64,000 nt of DNA from Paramecium sonneborni (Eukaryota; Ciliophora; Oligohymenophorea; Peniculida; Parameciidae). This document shows, piece by piece, positions 36,439 through 50,100 of this stretch (position 1 is its first letter; each line of letters opens with the position of its first letter). The translations under genes and the position numbers were made by a program. The stretch lies in the NCBI GenBank assembly GCA_905182985.1, contig CAJJDN010000025.1:131483-195482 (forward strand). The letters run 5' to 3'. The notes beneath the pieces were generated by a model. It was given only the letters and a program-made list of their open reading frames with translations. It was not told the origin of the DNA and did no database searches.

Positions 36439-38674
36439 TCAAGCCTCATGTGGGGATTCTTGTTTTACTTCTAGTTACTCTTTATTTTCATGATTTTCTG
36501 TCTCTGGTAAGAGTTCTTGCTATTCAATTTGAGGTTCCTCCATTTTAGGTTATTCTTGAATTAATTTCTATTCTTCCAAGTTTTATTCAATTTTTTCTTG
36601 GTTTGGTTATTCATTTTATTATACTTCTTAGACTATAGCTTATTCTTATTATTTTTCTTATTCTTATGATGCTTATGAATCTTGTTCGATTTCTATTGTT
36701 TATTCTGAAATTTGCTTATTTTCTTATTCAATTTAAAAATCTTAAGCAGGTAATGAAGCTTCTTTTTCTTATTCTTAATTTTATTAAGGCTATGATTCTT
36801 CTTCTTATTCAATTTAAACATCTTAAACTTGTACTGGAGTTTCTTCTGTTTATTCTTAAATTTTTTATTGTTATGATTCTTCTTCTTATTCAATGTTTTC
36901 TTCTTCTTTCCTTGGAACAATTTGTAAAGCTGCTTATTCATTTTATTAAATTTCTTCAGTTTAATTATTATTTGTATTATTATCCTCGCATTCTTTTTCA
37001 TTTTCATTAGTCTAAGTAGATGGATTATTAGTGTTCTTATATTATTCAGAGCCTAATGGTTCAGGCCATTGAAGAGGAGGACTGTAAGAATCCACATTTA
37101 CTTGTTCTCTAAATCTTGGATTTATTCCTAATAACCATGTTTATTCAATCTCATTGATTTGTTTCAATTCTTCGATATATTTTAACCATTCATTTTGAAT
37201 ACTAGCTATTGCAGATTATATTATTTAATATTGTTAAAACACATTTGGAGAATTAATATAATTAGTTATCTTAGTCAATATTCCTTTATATCCATATTTT
37301 TTTGTTCTTTCTTCAGTACCATTATTTGTTATTAAGAACTTCAAAAAATTTGTATCTTCAAAAAAGAGTTCATGTAGATGAGCATTTTTAGAATCTACGA
37401 TAGCCTCTACCATTTTTTGAAATATTATATGTAATTAATTGTTTGTTGAATAAGTAACAACTAAATTAATTACTTATTAAAAAATTTCTCCTTTTTCAAT
37501 AATGATTGCTAATTCTTGCCTAGAAATTAATTAAATAATTAATTATATCAATTACAATTTAGAATCTCCTAAAGGTTTAATTATAGCTCCATAAGTAGTT
37601 TCAAAAGATACTCTAAATAAATCTTATTAAGTTAGAGTTCCTGCTGATATATCCAATATAGGTCTATAAAAAGCAGCAAAATCTATTTCATAGGGTTTAT
37701 TTTCAAGCTATGACATTTTGTTATAGAAATCATATTGAACATTGAGCAAATTATAAACAGTACTGTTTTAAGTTTAGATTGCTAAATTCATAAAGAATTA
37801 TGGTTTTTCTACTGTTAATAAGATTTCTCTTAAAACAGTCATTCCATCAAGAGACATCAATACTCTTTTATATACTTCAATGAGTGATTCACATATATTT
37901 GTAATTATGACATTTGAATGTGATTATACATTTAAGTATTTAAGCAATCTTACAATTAAATTTTATCTTTCCTCTATAAAAAATCTCTCTTCATGTTCTT
38001 CTTAACATGTATCTAAGATAATCAATTTTTCAAAGATTTCGGTTATATGTCTTATACTTGAGTGTTTGAATAAATTTGATATTATTCTAGGATATTATTT
38101 TAAATATGCCCAAAACTTAAATTATTAATAGAAATACATCAAATCCTCTTTTATGAATTATAGCTGATATGATTTTTGCAAAATATCCTCCTGATGTAAT
38201 CAAGAGGGAATCATTTTCTAATAGAGATAGTAGATCTGGTAATAGCATCTATCTTAATTACTCGTTATCGTTTTAAATATCTTATGGTTAGTTCTCTGTT
38301 GTTTAATCTTGAGAGGAAATTTAAGTTTCTTCTTAAGATGTATCTCCTTGCTTTTCAAATAAGAAATTAATTAATTTTTCATTTTCAGAACCTAATATTT
38401 CACTTATCATAAATGGATATCTTAAAAAATGTTTTATATATATTAATACTTAATACATGTATTTTTGTCTGATAAATCGGTAGCATCGTTTGTAATGTAA
38501 TGAATCATTTTTTTATATTCAAAAGGATGAGAAACTATGCTATCGAATAATTTAAATTTTATCTTACAAATCAGCAAATTTACCTGAACTTGAATTTTTT
38601 AATTCAGCTAAAATGTCCTCTTCATTCAATATTGTTTCTAAAGTTAAATTATCTTATTTTAACAATGTGTCCAT
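36439..38674 (-). CDS. SAPS-domain PP6 regulatory subunit
   Basis: A 718-residue protein of the SIT4-associated (PP6R) family, which steers the protein phosphatase 6 catalytic subunit. Start MDTLLKQDNLTLET at 38674. Introns 38540-38567, 38421-38449 and 38116-38137 restore ADFIVSHPFEYKKMI, KYPFMISEILGS and KRGFDFWAYLKQYPR. The SAPS core continues HSSIRHITEIFEKLI, AAFYRPILDISAGTL and NAHLHELFFEDT, then RFREQVNVDSYSP. The last 190 residues are almost only Glu, Gln, Asn and Pro, with degenerate QEEESQ-like repeats, unlike the conserved core. This tail explains long open frames on both strands at 36660-37010, which are not genes. Family assignment is secure on several landmarks; the exact phosphatase partner is inferred. 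Confidence 0.86.
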
Positions 38675-38779
38675 TTTAGATTAGAATCCAAATCCGAAAA
38701 ATCGACCAAAACTACATAAAGTCAAGATCATACTTTAAAAACATGAAATGATTTTATTAAATTTATTTAATTATTAATA

Positions 38780-39860
38780 ATGCATAAAATTAAATAGACT
38801 AAATAGTGTGCTTAATGTGAAGCAATGGATCCATAATATTAATTAGGAAGTTATTATTTCATTTATTTATAGAATGTGATCATTATCTATGTTAAAATTG
38901 CTTCAAATTGATATTAAGCAGTACTATTTAATCTAAGAAATCTAAATTTTAAATTAAATGCCCAATCGAATCATGCAGATAACAAATTGATTTAAAAGAA
39001 CTATTGAAATATTTAGCATTACCAAATACATGCAAACGTTGCAATTCAGAATAACCATATACATGTGGATAATGCTTAGTAAAAGAAATTGAAGAGATTG
39101 CAAAAATTAATTATTATTCTAAATTGATAAAATTTGAGACTTTAATTAATCTGGAATCATAAAAAGAACTTCATGAAGAAATCTAAAAGCATGAATTAAT
39201 TTGTCCAGTTTGTAGAGAATTTAATTAAATTCCAATAATAGTTTGTTTGTAAGGTCATGAAATTTGCAAAGATTGTTATTATAATATTAGAAACATAGAA
39301 GATATGAGACAGGTGTGTCCAATATGTAAATAAGAATTATTATCAGCACCTCCAAATAGTTTGAGAGCTTAAGTTTTAATAACTAATTTAAATATAAAAT
39401 GCCCTAATGATAATTGCAAATAGATTGTCAAATATCCAGAATTTGTTTAGAATCATTATAGAAAGTGTATTATATTAATTTGAGTTACATAAGGTTGTGA
39501 ATAAAAAATTGAATGTTATGATTGCCATGAAAAAGTTGAGTTATTGTTTTAAGATATACATTAATCAAATTATTGTATGGGAAGTTTATGTCCTTTTAAT
39601 TGTTCACGGAAATTAGGAGTATTTAATTAAATTAATTTTAGGATCATTAAAATAATTTTATTATGGAACATATATAATCAACAATGAGATAGAGTGATGT
39701 TGCACATTCATTTTTGATTAGAATGCAAATTGTTGAGAAATTTTTATTTTCAGGTTCTTTTGGTAGTTGTCCTTAATGTGAATTTTAATATGCATGGTAA
39801 GTGGATGTTAGAGGTATTTAATAAACATTTTGCTTTTTTTGTTTTCGATTTATAGGATGA
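38780..39860 (+). CDS. RING/TRAF-type multi-zinc-finger protein
   Basis: A 335-residue Cys-rich protein. Zinc modules run in order: CAQCEAMDPQ with CDHYLCQNC (B-box-like), PIESCRQQ, CKRCNSEQPYTCGQC, a RING-HC (ICPVCREFNQI, CLQGHEICKDCYY, CPICKQEL), then KCPNDNCKQIVKY and QNHYRKC, CEQKIECYDCHEK, NYCMGSLCPFNC (TRAF-type pairs), and finally SCPQCEFQYAW with CFFCFRF. Introns: 38850-38872, 39467-39493 and 39619-39641. Each cut joins Cys-rich text on both sides. TRAF-type RING proteins act as ubiquitin ligases in membranes and signalling. Only the RING suggests ligase activity; no TRAF-C domain is present. It is convergent with none and 21 bp from the U2 A-prime gene. Confidence 0.8.
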
Positions 39861-39881
39861 TTATATTATATAAATATATTA

Positions 39882-40641
39882 ATGAAAATTAACTCTGAAT
39901 TAATATAAGGATCACATCATTTCATAAATCCATTAAATGAAAGATAGCTTGATCTAAGAGGTATTAATAAATTTTATTTAAATCTTATAGCAAAGAAAAT
40001 TACAGCCATTGAAAATTTAGGAGCTACATTGGTATCAAGATTCTTTTATGTAGGATTTTTTTGATCACATTGATTTAGGGGATAATGATATCAAAAAATT
40101 AGGAAATCTAACCTTATTAAAAAGGTATTTCTTATTAATAACAAAAGACTCAAGACACTCAATTTATCTAACAATAGAATCACTAAATTGACTGATGTTT
40201 CTGATTCTTTACCTAATATTGAAAATCTAATCTTAATGAATAATAGGTTAACTGATATCAATGAATTATATCAATTAAAACATTGTAAAAAACTCAAAAG
40301 ATTAATTTTGCATGGAAATCTCATTACTTAATAACCTGATTATAGATATAAAGTTATTGCAATTTTACCTAATTTAAAAATTCTTGATTTCAATAAAGTT
40401 ACTCAATCAGTTATTATATTATTTAAATCCATTTTAGGAACGATAAAAAGCTGAAGAATCTTTTAAACCTGATGAATTGACTGATTATATGAATTTAATT
40501 AATTTAAAAGATGCTACTTTAGATAAAGAACACATTAAAAAATTGCTAGAGAATGCTAAAACATTCGATTAAATTAACTAATTAGAAATGTTGCTTAAAT
40601 AATAATAAGTTAAAAATCTATCTATTATTAATGAGTAGTGA
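39882..40641 (+). CDS. SNRPA1: U2 small nuclear ribonucleoprotein A-prime
   Basis: A 218-residue leucine-rich-repeat protein that, with U2 B-double-prime, binds stem-loop IV of U2 snRNA in the spliceosome. It starts MKINSELIQGSHHF. The order of motifs matches the family: QLDLRAKKITAIENLG, FFDHIDLGDNDIKKLG, LKTLNLSNNRITKLT, LILMNNRLTDINEL, RLILHGNLITQQPDYR and LKILDFNKVTQSERQ. Four introns (39961-39990, 40032-40053, 40125-40147, 40410-40437) must all be removed; the last joins NKVTQS to ERQKAEE. The first intron is 30 nt, a multiple of three without TGA. No intact alternative is plausible. Confidence 0.93.
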
Positions 40642-40688
40642 TGAGTTAAATATATTTATATATATATAATAATAATATTTAATATTTA

Positions 40689-41379
40689 ATGAACTCAGAT
40701 GGATTTGTTAGCTTTATGCTCGAAAAAGATGATTCTTATTAATTTTAACCTACTGAAAATTAATTTAAAATAAATAATGACGATGATTTTTATAGATAAT
40801 TAAGTTAAGAGTTTTACGCTCAAGAAAACTAATAATACTATTTCAAAAACAAAAATAAACTAATTAAAACAATTGATTCCCTTAAATTTAAGTAAAAATA
40901 TCATTTCTAAACAAGTGATACAAAAAAATCATAGTACTCCTTTACCAAGTAATAATAATCATAATAAATAATACAATAAGTAATATAATTATTTATTATT
41001 ATTATAGAAGATCTATAAACTATTTACTAAATAAACTCCATCTCAATAGACTTAACAAAAATAACTTGATAGATCTCTTTAAAAAACTAGAAATCTCAAC
41101 GATATTAGTCAATAATTTACTTTTAAACTAGATCTTTCAAAAACTTAAAAAAACTTACATAGACCATCTCCTTAAAATAGCTAAAGATTCAAATTGATAG
41201 ATGAAGATTATTAAGGATTTTAATAACAACTTTCTCATCGAAATACTTTAAATAGTTGTGATAAAAATATGAAAAAATAAGATAAAATCTCTGATATCTA
41301 TTATCCACTAAAAATAAATGTTTACAAAGGTTAAGGAGTTGGAAATTTATTTCAATTATCATTTAAAAGCAAATAATGA
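40689..41379 (+). CDS. hypothetical protein (220 aa)
   Basis: Not recognised. The start MNSDGFVSFMLEKDD at 40689 opens a frame with one 28-nt intron (40980-41007) before KIYKLFTKQTPSQQ. It is Gln, Lys and Ser rich, probably mostly disordered, with no signal peptide, membrane helix or cysteine pattern. Polar proteins of this kind are common between ciliate housekeeping genes. Length after splicing is an exact codon count. Confidence 0.55.
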
Positions 41380-41467
41380 TTATCGAAACTTAAATTAATT
41401 TTTATTTTTTGTACTAACTTTTTGTATTTAATTGAAAAAAAATAAATATTAATTATAAAGCATTAAA

Positions 41468-44400
41468 TCAAAATTCTTAATCTACCTCTTGGATATTATA
41501 TCTTATAAAATCTTTTAATAATTTGATTTTCTAAATGATTCTTAAAGGAATCAGTAAAATCATTGCTCTTGCTTCAAGTATATTTTTCGTAAGAATTAAT
41601 ATCTAAGGTAACCATAATAAAAAATAGATCACAATTAGAAACACTAAAAAAACAATGAAAATTGACATTCTTTGAAATTGTAAATTGTTTAAAGTATTCC
41701 TTAATCCAATTATGAATTATTATGATAAAAATCTAAAAGCATCTAAATTATTAAATTAATTTACTTTTGAAATATAAATGCTAGACTTCTCTATTTTCTT
41801 AAGCTTGCATAAAGTTATTTAAATTCAGAATAAAATTAGTACTATTATCACTATTTTTAGTGATATTTCTGAATGTTGAGAATCCACGAGCTAAAAGTGT
41901 AAAATTCGCTGAAGGATTATTATAAAATTAATTATAAATAGTCATCAAATAACGTTAATTTTCTATAAATCTTGGTATCCCTACATTAAGACCTTGTGAA
42001 AATGCTTTGTCCATAAATTAGTTGCAAATCTCCATATCTATCTTTATATCTTATTGACTTATAATCTCACAAGGATTTTAAACAAATAAAGAATTATATG
42101 CATCAATATATTATTAATCAAGTAAATCAATATTTTAAGAATGATATTCTAAGAAAAAAGAATTATGATCAAATAGTTCATCTATATTTTACATAACATA
42201 ATCGTAAGGATCAGTATTCATTATAGTCATATTTCTTGAATTAAACAAAGACTTTTAAGTTATTTCTGAAAATCGAAAATATTATTCACTTCTTAAGGTT
42301 AAATTAAATTAAGAAAATAGACTTTCAATTTAACTTACTAATGTACTACTAAAAATAAAAGCTAATATGAAATAAAATTAAATTAAGATCATTGCAATAA
42401 TTATTGCATAGATATGATAATTTTTTTCGATACTATTTTTTTTTAATTTTTTTTTGGTTCTTCTAGTCTTTAATGTATTTTATAATTGTTATTAATCTTC
42501 TTAATTTTAATTATCTATATTGCTATCATTTTCAGATGTTAGATCTCCATCTTCGCCAATTTATAGATTTGATAAGAAATTTTCGCATTTTCTATACAAA
42601 AATCTGATAGTCTTATCAGGCAAATTCAAAAATAATTTTATTATCTCAGTTTAAGATTTATAAACAGATCTCATCACAATCACGATAAGTAAAATACCAA
42701 TAGTGATTGATGAGACAGATATTAGTAAAAGTATTAGAATTGTTGTATATTTATTTGAAGTATTATCTATAAGATTATCAATAAAATAGTTTTAGGATTA
42801 CTTTAAAGAATTAAACATTTCGTTTAGTAAGTTATAATTCAAAAAAAAGACATCTGAATCTTAATAATTAAAATATGATAAATTCTTATTTCTTAGGATT
42901 AATGATTTACTTACAATTTATTGAATAGCTTAGTTTAAACTGTAATATTGAAAATTTTCTTGATTGAACTTAATTTTAATATCATTTTAATTATATTCAA
43001 AAGTAAATGTTGAAGATGTCATACTATCAACCATCATAAGAATTTATTAATTTATTTGATTTATCATAGAAATGGAATCATTAATAAATTATTTTTATTA
43101 CAATTCATATTCAGAAGCTTATTTTGCTGTTAGATTGAAAACATTTTTATTTAAGAGTTACAAATTTAAGACTGAGTTTAATATTATACCTAATTCACTA
43201 TTTCTAATATTACCATCATAAACTAATAGTATTGTATCTTAGACTTGATCAGATTATGAATTAGATATAGAATAATCAATAATAGCTAATATTAAAATAA
43301 GAATTGCGATTAAATTAACGATCCATTAAACTTTACTTATAGATTTAGGTGTATTAGATGTAAAGATAATATTCTACAATTTTTTCCTTGAATGAAATAT
43401 ATTATTGTCAAACTCAGACAATTATGATTATTTTGATTTTGTTTAAATTTATGATTAAAAGACACTTTCACTTTCATCTAATTCTGACATTTCACTTTCA
43501 TCATCTTCAATATCTTATAATTAATTTCTAAATAATCTTAAGGTTCTAATCTCTTCTGCATAATCAATTAATATTTAAAATCTATCTCCAAATCTTGTAG
43601 ATCTACGTCTGTTAGAATCTATATGAGTTGGCTCATTAAATTAATAATTTTATGATACAGAAGCATCATTAGAATTTGATTAAAAACTATTTGATAACTT
43701 AGAATTATCTTCTTAAACGAAATCACCTACATAAATCTATTCTTTCATCATATAATTATATTAAAAATTAAATTATTTTTACTTTTGAATAACTGCCAAG
43801 TTTTATTAAACATCATCAATTAATTCTAGTTTAACATAATACCCTGCAATTTCATTAATTTACATATTTAGAATTTCTCTTAATGTACAATTAAAATCAA
43901 GTTCTTTTTCTAAAGCATTAAAACTAGATAAAGATTAATGGGCTGTTTTTTAAATATTTTCAGGAAAATATTTGAGTCTACCTCCAAATTTAGATTTAAA
44001 AGAGTCTAATTCATCAAGAAAATCTGGAAACAATTATTAAAAATAAACCTTTTTATTTGTAAGATGTCTATTTTCAATTCCAAAGAATGAAAAAACTGAT
44101 GATGACATAGAGTCAATAACATAATCATAATCTAAAATAAAATAACAGGTTGGTTTAAATGTTTTAATTGTTATAAATTAGGCAGCCAAATTTACATTTT
44201 CTTCACATGTATGTAAAATTCTCAATACTATAAAACAAGGAATTAAATAATTTTATTTGTCTTTTAAAAAAATAAAACGTTCTTTATTAATATTCTTAAT
44301 ATCACTAGTTATTAAAAAATTTTCTATGTATTGATCATGAAATTTTGTGTATAAGTTTGGCATAAATAGATTGATTTTTCTATTAATAATTTCTTATCTT

Positions 44401-46404
44401 GTATAACCAATTAATCTACAACATGATTGATTTAATGTAATTACTAATGCAAACTTTTCTACTGATGTTGATACAATAATAGTTGGCTGCTATTCAAATC
44501 CTATATCTTCTCCAGATATAAAAGTAACAATTTTCTATTTATCACCTTAATATTACTATTAAGTAAGTACTGATTTTTTTAGAATTTCATCACCATATTC
44601 TTCATCCTATATAACTTCTTTCAAAAAACTTCCATAAAGCCTTTAAGCTTTTGATAGGTTCTAAGACACTTTTTCTAATTTGAACCATAATTATTCAATT
44701 TAAAGAAGAAGATGATTTATTTTCTAACCATTTTTATATAATTTTGAAAAATCTGGAAAATCTTCTTATAATACAGACCAAAAATCCATTTATATTAAAG
44801 TTGTTTCTTCAACATATTACTAAAGTTATCGATAATCATTCTAAAATGTAATTTGAGTTTCTATATCAACTTTACCAAAACTTTCATTTTAAAACACATC
44901 TAATTATTCTTAAATTTATAACTTTTTTCTCATTATTATAAATTCTTCATCAAATTATTGATTCATCTATTCAGCTTACTTTAATTCATTATATGCCTAT
45001 TTTAATTGTCTCATATAATCAGACAATATAAAAGCATATTATATTCGAAGAGATATTGATTCTGGAAATCTTTTGATTTAATTATAATAAATCTATCCTA
45101 ATATAAAAATTAAATCAATCTCTCTTTCAGTTAATGAAGTATCCCTTAATAAAGAATTACTTAATTTAAATTTTGCTTAATTTTTTACTTTTAAATAACA
45201 ATCATCTTTTATACATGTTCCTTTATGAATTTCTAAATAAGCATCTACTATTATCTAAGCATTATCATCAAATTTTATTTAATTTAGTAATTTTATTAAA
45301 TAATTAGTTTAATTAATTATCTCATTAACATTCTTTACCTTTGCATGATTAATTAATAGTAGATCAAAATTTTATCTCTCTATTCTTAAGACTGAAACTG
45401 CTATTAATGGTAATCCAATTAGAAATGTATAAATTATTCCATTAAAATAACGCTCTTCCAAAATTTTTGCACAAAATAATAATAAGATTCCCCAAAAATT
45501 TAAAGTTATCGTAATTGACCAACACTTTTGTATAATTTAAGAATAAAAAGGTTATTCTATGTGAAATTTTTTTAGTAATATTAGACTTCCTATCAATATT
45601 ACTATTATTTCTAAATACTAAAATTTTTAATCTTTTATTAGTTTTTAAAGAATTATTGTAATTAACTGATAAGTATATAAGTATGTTGAAATTCTTCCGT
45701 TTTATTATGAATTTACTTAAGCAGAGTTATATTGAAATTCATAATATATTGCACCAAATATTATACAAAATCCATAAAAGATTAATATCATAATTATAGC
45801 AATAATTCCATGAATTATATGAGCCTCTTACCAGCATTATTGATTAGGAAAATAATAATGTTAATAATTTCCATTTCCATCATTTTCACAATCTATAATT
45901 GATATGAATAAATCTATGTATGGAAGAAATAATATTGAAAGAAACAAATTTATTAATATCTTCAATATCAGGAGTATCCAGCTATTTTCTTCCTTTTTTT
46001 TCTTTACATTCAATCCTTTATAAATGGCTAACATTGTCATAAACATAAAAACACCTATGCAAACATAATACATGATCACTAATGATGAATAATCCTATGG
46101 TTATATGTAAGGAGAAAATAGAAAACACCTAATATTTGTCAAATATTTTATACTAAAGAAAACTGTGAATCCTTTGCGAAACACTTAAATTCTTCCAAAT
46201 TTTCCAAATATTTTCTCCAAATAAAAATGATGTTAACTAAAAGTATTAAATAAAAATGGCAAGACAATTTAATATTTTTGGTTATTGTTCTCCATTTAAT
46301 AATTGAAGAGTAATTGTAAAGATTAATTATTTTGCACTATAAGTGATCTAAGAAATACCTCCTTTTTTCTTTTTGTTCAAACTAAATGCTTAATTGATAT
46401 CCAT
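41468..46404 (-). CDS. polytopic membrane protein with PAS domain, TmcB-like (1629 aa)
   Basis: A very long membrane protein of the tiny-macrocyst (TmcB) type, a group expanded in ciliates. Start MDINQAFSLNKKKKG at 46404. The first 400 residues hold about ten hydrophobic helices (for example CFYFMTM-type text and LILKILINLFLSILFL). Near residues 620-720 a PAS domain reads CCRLIGYTRQEIINR, KINLFMPNLYTKFHD. Further helices occur around residues 1010-1030 and 1190-1210 (VNLIAILILILAIID; TTILILLLISVSSITIG) and at about 1370. The C-terminal end LEARAMILLIPLRIIQ fits the family. Introns: 46055-46079 and 41743-41764. The role in signalling is inferred from the PAS domain only. Confidence 0.75.
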
Positions 46405-47140
46405 TCTCAAGAAAATATAAAATTGTCAACTATTAAAATTAAACACTTTTAATTGTTAGTTTTAGCATTATTTTACATAAATAGCTTGCAAACTATCACA
46501 ATCTTATCCAAAAATCAATAAATATATTAACTTTTAATTAGAATTTCATGTTCCTTAAAGGAATAGAATATGTTTGTATATAATAAATAATATAAATCAT
46601 AAATAAATAGAGTATAGGTTTCATGTACAAAAAGTATGTTATTTAACAAGATAAAATTCTAAAGTTGATGGATAGAAATGATTAATTAACTCGCAAAATC
46701 AAACTTGATATTAATAAAAATTAATTAAGAATTAATAATGAAGGCACAATATGATTAAATAAATATTATTAAATAAAGAGGAATTAGAATCATAGTTAGC
46801 AAATGATATTATAATTTTAATCATTTTATAAGGGAGTATAATTTTCAAAAAAAGTTTTCTTAAAATTAATCATCTAAGAATAATTTCAAAATAAATTTTT
46901 TAATTGTTAAATTTATATTACAACATATAATTAGAATATAAAATTGATTCATTTAAGGAAGAATTATTAATTATAAAAAAAAAGGTATTTTTTCTTTTCA
47001 ATTCAATATTATTAATTAAGGCTCCTTGATAATTGTACAAATAAGAAATTTTAAATCTATTTATGATTAATATGTTGATGATTGATTTGTTGTTTTCTTT
47101 TATCCAAATTCTTAGAATAAACAAAATATTATTATTAATA
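46405..47140. other. 736 bp region with uncertain open frames
   Basis: Between the divergent membrane protein and the CFAP47-like gene. Forward frames exist: 46623 (MYKKYVIQQDKILKL, 43 residues) and 46752 (MIKQILLNKEELESQ to about 47068). The second includes IIILIILQGSIIFKK and YDQYVDD, which faintly recall a phosphoribosyltransferase, but the match is too weak to call. In such AT-rich DNA with one stop codon, frames of 100 codons arise often. No gene is asserted. Confidence 0.3.
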
Positions 47141-50100
47141 ATGAATTAGAGCAACAAAAGTCTCAACAGTACAATGACTCGGATTAAATAATTATCAACA
47201 GGTCCACCTATTGAAGTAGTGCCTAGCGAGATCATATTTAAAGATATATAGATTAATTAGACTTATGAAATTACTGTTTTTGTGAGAAACTTAACATAGA
47301 CTGCTCGACGAATTCGTGTTTTTCAACCTCATTCTAACTTCCGATGTGATTATGAAATGCAAGGGTATGTGTATATTATATTAGATTTTAGTGCTATAGC
47401 AGCAGGTCTTTCAATGAAACTTATAGTAACATTTGAAACAGCCAGTTTAGAGTAGTATTAAGACACTTTGAAAATTGTGTCAGATGGTAACTATACAATT
47501 GATGTACCTCTTTTTGCATTTCCTCCTTAAGCTGCGTATTTTTTAACATTAAATTAATTTTAGTATTGTATTTGAACCATTTATAAATTTGGGGTTTGTT
47601 CGTGTAGGTAAAGAGAAAATAGATAACATTTATTTTAAGAATGAAGGTAAATCAACAGGGAAGGTGGAATTAAAAATTGATCGTTTACCTGATTTCAAAA
47701 TAGAGCCAACTTCATTTAGTTTAGGAGCAGGATAAGAATTTGCTGTTAAGGTATTTTATAAGCCTAAAGATGCTGGAATATTTCGTGGTTTAGTAGAAGT
47801 AATAGCAGATGGTTAAAGTTTATAGAAAACAATAGATATAAATGCAACATCAATTGAATTCACTCGTTTTCTCATAGATGACACTGGAGTTTAAAATAAT
47901 TTTTTTGATTTTGGTTAGATATATTATGGATAATTTAAATAGATTGAAACCTATTTAGTAAATAATACACCAAAGTAATAAAAATTTAAAGTGAAATTAA
48001 AGAAAGGATTACATCAATAAGAAGATGCATTGAAACTATAGACACCTGCTGAATTAGGTTTAGAATAGACAGAAAGAATAATGGAATGTTTTCCAGAAGA
48101 AGGGGTTTTGGAAAGTTACTCATAAATAGCAATTGTATTTAAGTGTAAACCTAAAGTTTCAGAAGAATAATAAGTTTGGACAAGATCTTTTGCTTTATCT
48201 CCAGAATAACTAAAACCAGATTATGATGAATTTCATTATTCTGCTATATTTGATTTTTAAGATAATGAACCATTAATGAATCATTTATAAGTTAGATGTA
48301 TTTGTCCAACAATCAAATTTCCACCAACTGCAATTTTGTAATTTGGATTATGTCCTGCAAATTAAAGTAAAGAGATTGTTTTTGAAGTTACTAACAAATA
48401 GACTGAATTACCAATATAAATACATTGGCCAGTAGTTCCTTATTTTTCTGTTAATCCAACTATGTCAACTTTATAGCCTGAAGAGAAATAAAACTTTTGG
48501 GTAAGTTTTAAACCTAAACACACTGGAAATTTCACTACTGTTATAAGTGCTGAATTACTCGGAGGAATATTTAAAATTCCAGTTAGATTAGCTGGAGTAA
48601 GCTAATAATTTACCAATAAATAATAAGTTAAAAGAGGACCTGAATCATTACCTGAAGATTTTGAAATGAAACATACAATTACGAAAGAATAAAGCATTAG
48701 TAATATTAAATCTATTGAAAAGGTCTAAACTTTAGATATTTCTTAATCAGTTTAATCTCTTGTTTAGTAAGGAATTTCTTTAGATAAAATTGAAGAATTA
48801 AAGCAAAAATCATTGAATAAAGAAATATATAATGAATATTTAAAAATGCACAGGGAATAAAGATTAAAGAAAATTAAGGATAAAAAAATTAAATAGAAAT
48901 TTACATAAATGAATGAACGTTTAAAAGAAATTAAATAAGAAACAGTTAAACCTGCTGGAGCTACTAAAAAATAAGAACAAGATGAAGAACCAAAACCTGA
49001 TCCTCCTATTGATTATGAATTTGCTGTTGGAATGTAAGATGATGGATATGAATAAGAATTACCTTTACCTGAAGCTAATGAAACACTATTTGTTACAAAA
49101 CCAATATTTCATTATGAACCAATTATCTAAAATTAATTGAAGGAAGGAAAATAATTAAAACCTTTTGAACCAGATATAAAGAATATTTAAAAAAAAAAAT
49201 TCCCTTTTGAACCTAAAACACATAGTGAAATTAGAGATACAAGTGCTGAATTAAATGCAGATTAATTATAAAAAATATAAGCAGGACCTGTTAAAATTGA
49301 ATTTGGTAATGTTTACATTAAAAGTACAGTTATTAAATATTTTTATGTAAAAAATGATCTTAGAAATTCAATTAGTGTTAGATTACATACTGATAAAGAA
49401 GATTTCAATTAATCATATATTAAACCATAAATTATTCCAAGTGGTTAGACTGCTTAATTTGATGTCATTTTATGTTCTAAACAATTAGGTTAAATAAAAA
49501 CACATCTTAAATATGTAATTAATGAAAACCATATTTTTGAATTTCTTGTTTAAGCAAATATTGAAAGAGTCTTTTTGGAAATGAATAGAACATAAATTAA
49601 ATTTGCATTTAATGAAGATAATAATGAAATGGAAACAGCTGAAATTGTTCGTCTTACAAATAATGGAAATGCAGAAGCTAAATTTAAATGGATAACTACT
49701 GAAAAAAAGATTTTTTATGTTTAACCAGAATAGGGTGTTGTTCCAAGTGGAAAACATTTAGAATGTTAAGTTATTTATAAACCTAGTTAATTATAATATG
49801 TACCAGAAATTAAATAACCAATAGGTTCATAATAATAATAATAATAAGATAAAAATGTCTAAGGTTAATAATAATAATAACCTTAATAATAACAACAATA
49901 ATAATAACAATAATAATAATAACAATAATAATAATAATCAATAATACCTTAATAATAAGCAACAGTAGCCACTATTAGAAATGAAGAGGAAAAATTAACA
50001 TTAAAAACAGATGATGGATTAGATTAGATTATTAAATGTATGGGAGTTGTTTCTGAACCTAAATGTGCTATAAAATAAGCAGTAATAGATTTTAAAGAGA

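Noticed and set aside
36660..37010. Long open frames on both strands
   Set aside because: They fall in the Gln/Glu-rich tail of the SAPS gene on the minus strand. The same DNA is open on the plus strand because of the repeat-like composition.
46752..47068. Calling a phosphoribosyltransferase
   Set aside because: The DD motif and the flexible loop could not be aligned in one frame.
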